Assembly (NCBI RefSeq): GCF_021018805.1
Contig: NW_026960611.1
Coordinates: forward strand, 496,001 to 560,000
Origin: Prinia subflava
Lineage: Eukaryota > Chordata > Aves > Passeriformes > Cisticolidae
Length of the DNA: 64,000 nt
Reading direction: 5' to 3'
In this document: one piece after another, positions 51,001-57,000 of the stretch
How the letters are laid out: every line of letters starts with the position of its first letter
Numbering within the stretch: position 1 is the first letter of the stretch
Translations under genes and position numbers: made by a program
Notes under the pieces: generated by a model
The model's input: only the letters and a program-made list of their open reading frames with translations
Told to the model about the DNA's origin: nothing
Databases searched by the model: none

Positions 51001-54000
51001 CAAAGACAGCTTTTCTGAAAGATGTAGACAAGCTTTCAAGCAATCTATGTTGGCTTAAAAAGAAATTAAGGAAAGGCAATAAACATAGGCCCTTGGTTCA
51101 AAGTAATTTCTTGCAGTCTTTTAAAATTTGATTTAAAATGTAGGAAGACTTTGAAATGGATGAATTGAAAAGGGCAGCGTTCTGACTTTGCACTTGGGTA
51201 AAGTAATATAAAGTGGAGGGTTGGTTCTGCCCTCTGGCAGCCTGGTTCTGCAGAAATGGAGCAGGTGTACAGCAAGGAACATTGTCCAGCCTTGTTGGTG
51301 TACTGAGAATGGGACCAAGTGTTGGGCATTGGTAGAAAAATCACATGCTCTTTTTAGCCAGTATGCCATTTTTCTCATATAGGGTGGTGGTGTGGATAAG
51401 TGATTTAGGTCACTTAAAGAATCACCATCAAAAGTATTAGCAAAAATGGTTTTAATATGAATTTATAAAAGTGCAATTTAACAAAGTTTGATGGCAAGGT
51501 TCACTCTATTACTTACATGGATGAGACATACAAAAGAAAATCAAGTTAGAATTGATTTAGAATCATTTACACAGAGACCAAAGATGCAAAAGGGTAAGAG
51601 AGACCCTCCTGCTGAGTCACAAGGTTCATAGTGGACCCCCTTGGTTTCTAAACTCTTGACAGAGCTTAGGTGCAACTAGGTCCACTTTCAGTATCAGGCT
51701 TGGACAATGGTTTATGTCTAATGGAATTAGCTACATGGATTTAATTAGTATTAATTCAGCATGCTATCAGTCACTTACCAAAGATCTGTTGTGAAATAAA
51801 GTGTATCTCCACCTCAGGTAAGGAATCTCAAAAACTGAGAGGCATCCCAGCTCAAGGGGAGAGTCACTGGTGTGCAGTCCAGCTGCAGTTTAGAGAGAAC
51901 TCAAATTGGACTCATCTAAAGATCTGTAGTTGATAAAAAGTGTCTTTGCCTTCAGGAGCAACCTTGAGAGGTGTCCCAGCTCAAGAGGAGATGACTGCCC
52001 TGCAGCCATGCTGCCTAGCAGGGAGAGCTCAAAGGTGGCTCACTTAGACTGTCATATTTATGGGATAAAGTGGTTGGCTCATAGACAAATTGCATATGAT
52101 GGGAAAGGTATGCATGAGACTCCTTAAACCCACAACTTTCTTTGGTCCTTCATAAATGCATCTTGAAAAAATCACACACTATTCATATGTTAATTGCACA
52201 ATCATGCTCCAAGCTCATATGCATCAATGCTCTCTGATCCTTTGTGTTTCATAGAACTACAGCTCAGACCTTTACCTCCTTTGGAGCCTGTATCAAACTG
52301 CAGGTTTAGTTAAGGCGGTTGAGTGCATCCATCACAGGTGTATGAAATAAAGTGCTTTGAGACTAGAAGAGATATGTGTTTCTCTTACTCCTCATGGTCA
52401 AAAAAATTAAGGGAAGTCTCTAGGCAATGATTTTAAAATTATTACTGTCATTCAAGCCAGCATGTTACACTGAGCTTTGTGAACATGTAGAAGTCACAGT
52501 GACAGAATAAACAAGCTTACAATTATTATGAGAGGGGACACATCCTTCTTCACATATAATCTGTTTTTATAGAGTTCTGAAAGAAGAAATTATCCTTATT
52601 ATGTCTATTCTATAACTTCACATAACTGTAATGTCTACATCTTACATGTGGAAGCCTGATCAGACCACAAGTCTCCCTAGTATAGTAGACTTATTCCCAG
52701 ATCTCTCCCATAAAACCCTTCCTCCCCAGCTGTAGCAAATTCTGTTCACTGGTGCATAATATTTATAGTCATCTTATTTGTGTGTTGTTCAACAGGTGCA
52801 CCCAGACTACAAGGAGACAAAAATACTTATGGTAAGTTCCCAAATACCTGTGTGTTTGCATTGGATCATGTTTCTGAAAATCTCCAGGAGTGTTCCTTTG
52901 AGTACAGAAAATCATGGGTGATGATTAAACTTGGGGTAAAGGAAGCAATCTGCATGCTTCTGCTGAGGTACAGGGTTTGACTAGATCATATGGTTGGGCA
53001 CTGAAAGGTTTTCGTCCACTGGCAGGAGAGGGTATATTGGAAATAATCTGGGTTGTTGGTTGCTGTTTTGAGGGTTAAAAAAGTATGGTGGGAATCAGAC
53101 TGAGCACTGCTTGGTTTCATCCTAACAGTGAGTAACTTCCCAAGGGCAGTCTAGAAAGCCTCTTGCATTAATTACATGGGGTATCCTGGTTCTGCACTAG
53201 CCAGAAACAGGATCAGGGGATGCCAAAGATGACCATCATCTCAGTCTCTGGATTTTCCCCTTTAGGTAACACACCAAAATTTCCCAGTGTCTCAAGTGCC
53301 CAATAATACCAGCTACACAAAGCAGTCAGGTGATCCCACTCCTGAACTACAGCAGGCCCTCTCTGCTAGTGAAAGACAGTGCATAGAGACAGTCGTCAAC
53401 ATGGGATACATGCCTGAGGATGTCCTGAAAGCCATGAAGAAGAAGGGGCAGAACATAGACCAGGTAAGAGCTTGTGCAGGGGGGAAGAAACCCTTGATTG
53501 GATGCTGATTCTGCTGAGAAACAAACCTAGGTTTACAAAATGTATAGGGGGAATATATTTATTCTAACAAGGGGTTGCAGCCTGTAACTGCTGTGATGTT
53601 AACCACTAGAGAAGTTGTCAGATGGTAATAAAGGCTCCCAAAACCAAAGAAAAGAGTGTCCACACTTGTTTCTGATGAGAGACTGAGTCAACCACACCTG
53701 TGGGTGCTGGGTAAGAGCTGCACTGAGCTTGGGATGGGCCCTTAGCTCCATGTCAACCTGGGAGAGGTACTGGGCCTTCCAAGAAGCCACAAAACCATCC
53801 AAAGGAAGCTTAGCATGGCTCTATGCCTTGCTTAGTGCCATGTGACAAAAAAAACCCAGCCAATTTCCCTTGTTCTGAGCATGGGTTGAAATGCTGATGT
53901 CTCTACTTGTAGAGAGGGATTTTGCCCCTGCAGGCTTACAACATCCCTGAAAGCCTCTTGCAGGGCACCACTGACCAACTTTCTTTTGTGTGATGTGTTG

Positions 54001-57000
54001 CTTCCTGCCTCATGTGTTGCCTCAAACACTTGCTAAAACCAGGTCATTGAACATTAGGTGCTGCAGGGTGAAACATGGCTCTGTCTTGGATCCGCTTCAA
54101 ACATTTTAAAGCAGGAAGAGTGAGGCCAAACTTTCTGTGTGGGAAACCCTAGGTGGACTGTGTGCAGAGCATTGACTGGCAGGACTGTGCCTGTTGCCTG
54201 GGGAGGAGGAGCATCCCAGTGACTTCTTGCAGAGCTGATCTGCTTGCCCACTACCTACACACTGAGGGTGATTTAAGCTGTGTGCTGAAGTGAACTGAAG
54301 TATCAAATGAAACAAATGTCCCTTAGGATGGTGGTTTTAAATCCTGCTGTATTTGCAAGCTGTGTTCTTTTGTGGACCTAGCATTACCTATCAGACATTT
54401 CCCCCTACCTCTCAAAACTGAGGACAGATAAGAAATTTGACAGTGGTTTCTGTTCGTGTGAGCTGGGATTTGCAGCTCATTCACTGGTATGCTGAGTTGA
54501 TCTTTAAAGCCTGAATGCTTTCAGATTGCATTAGCTCTTGTCACTGGTTGAGAAGAAGCTAAAAGCTGCGACATCTTGACTGTTGAATCTACAGTTTCAT
54601 CTTAAAAACTTGTAGTATAAAAGGCAGAGTTAAACTTCTAAAGATTGGTGTTGCCATGAGGTTTTTTCCTGGTGTGCCGAATGTTCGTGTTGAAGGAGAG
54701 ACGTGCAGGCTCTCACGCTCGTTAATGTAAACACTGGCCATGTTTTGCTAACTGTCTTTCATTGTTTACATATTTCTAGTTGGGAGGAGAAAGGTGATTG
54801 ACAGTTGGCTTGGCCAGTGTGGTGGGGAGGTGGGAATTCCATCCTCCAATCCACAGCTATCATAGGAAATGTATAAAAGTGGTTTTTGTAAATAAACCCG
54901 GGTCTTCCTGCCCTGCTCTGCTGAACCTAGAACTGTGTTCCGAGTCTCTCTTACTGGTCAGGCCCCGTGGTGATAGATTGGCTTGTGAGACTTTTGACTA
55001 GAGCAGATGATGTTCAGAGCTGGTGGGAGAACACAAGAGGACAGAAGGGCTCATCTGTTTTCTCTGAACAAGTTCTTGCATAAAGACTGTGTCAGATCTA
55101 CTAGGAAGGACTTTCTCTGAGTCCCTGGTGAAGCCTGGGGTAAAGTCATGCTGAGTCCCTCTGCATGTACAAAGATAGTATTCAGCCATGTGCTGCAAAT
55201 GCTGCTCTGCAAGCTTAGTTTCTTTTCTTCATTCCCCACAGGTTTTGGATTACCTGTTTGTACATGGACAGCTTTGTGAGAAGGGCTTTGATCCACTTCT
55301 TGTTGAAGCAGCTTTGGAAATGCACCAGTGTTCAGAGGAGAAGGTGAGGGCACAATGTGTGCAGGAATAGAGAGAGTGTGCAGTTCCTCTGGCTGATGTA
55401 ATTCTGCCTTTTGTGGTAATGCCACCTTGTTTCCAAAACTGACTGCTGAAGGACATCCCTGTGGTGATAAAGTGAATGTGTTAAAGCATTAGAATTATAC
55501 TGTGTTCCTTTATCATTCTCACTTGCATGCATTTTAATGGAGATAGGATTTTTTCAAGACCTTGCTTATTCTGGTTGCAATGTTTTGAACCCAGAGTTCT
55601 CTTGTGTGTGAGGTGCTTGGTACAGAAACAGTTAATTTCAGAAGCAGCAAATTATCCTTCAAAAACTGCCAGTCTCCCCTGGCTGTGAATTTTCTCCCTT
55701 GTACGAATGCATCTGCCTGGCTGCTCAGCAAATTGGCTTAGTGCTCTTCCTGAAAGAAGCTGGAAAATGTTTTTTTGGGCTCTGGTTCATTATTTGGATG
55801 TTTTACAAACACCAAAAGTACAGAGACAGGAGCAGGTAGCCAGCTAAGAAGACAGCAGGATCTTTTAAAATTTGACTATTGTGTGCCCAGCTATATTAAA
55901 TCTTTAGAGGTGCAACTCAACCCCCCAGATGTAGAATAATAGAATGGTTTGGGTTGGAAGGGACCATAAAGATTATCTAGTTCAAACCCCTCCCCCTTCC
56001 TCCATAGGCAGGAACACCTGGAAGGTGCTCAAAGCCCCAACTTTTCTTGGCAACCTGTTCCAGTGTCTGACCACCTTCGCAGTAAAACATTTCTTCCTAA
56101 TATCTAACACAAACCTACCCTCTTTCAGCTTAAAGACATTCCCCCTTGTCCTTTCACTCCATGACCTTGTAAATAATCATTCTCCAGATCTCTTGTAGCC
56201 CCTTTAGGTACTTGAAGGTTGCTACAAGGTCTCCCCAGAGCCTTGTCTTCTCAAGGCTGAGCAATCCCAACTCTCTCAGCCTGTCTTCATAGAAGAGATG
56301 CTCCAGCCCTCTGATTATTTTCATGGCCTCCTCTGGACTCGTTCCAACAGGTCCACATCTTTCTTGTGCTTGGGACCCCAGATCTGGATGTAGTACTCCA
56401 GATGGAATCTCACCAGAGCAGAGTAGAGGGGGAGAATCACCTCCCTTGACCTGCTGCCCACACTGCTTTTGATGCAACCCAGGATACACTTGGCTTTCTG
56501 GGCTGCAAGTGCACACTGCTGGGTCATGTCCAGACTTTCATATACTAGCACCCCCAAGTCCTTCTCAGCAGAGCTGCTCTCAATATATTCATCCCCCAGC
56601 CTGGATTGATCCCAGTGTTTGCCTTGACCCAGGTGCAGGACCTTGCACTTGAACTTGTTGAACTTCATGAGGTTTGCACAGGCCCACCTGTCAAGGTCCC
56701 TCTGGATGATATTCCTTCCCTCCAGTGTGTCAACTGCACTACACAGCTTGGTCTCATCTGCTGAGGGTGCACTTAATTCCCCTGTCCATGCCACCAACAA
56801 AGATGTTAAGCAGCACCGGTACCAATACCAACCCCTGAGGAACACCACTCATCACTGGTCTCCACTTGGACATCGAGCCCTTGACTGCAACTCTTTGAGT
56901 GTGACCGTCCAGCCAATTCCTTATGCATTGTGTGGTGCACCCTTTAAATCCATGTCTCTCCAGTTAAGAGACAAGGATGTCGTGTGGGACAATGTCAAAT

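Noticed and set aside
56321..56848. 175-codon cellular gene
   Set aside because: CR1 reverse transcriptase C-terminal remnant.
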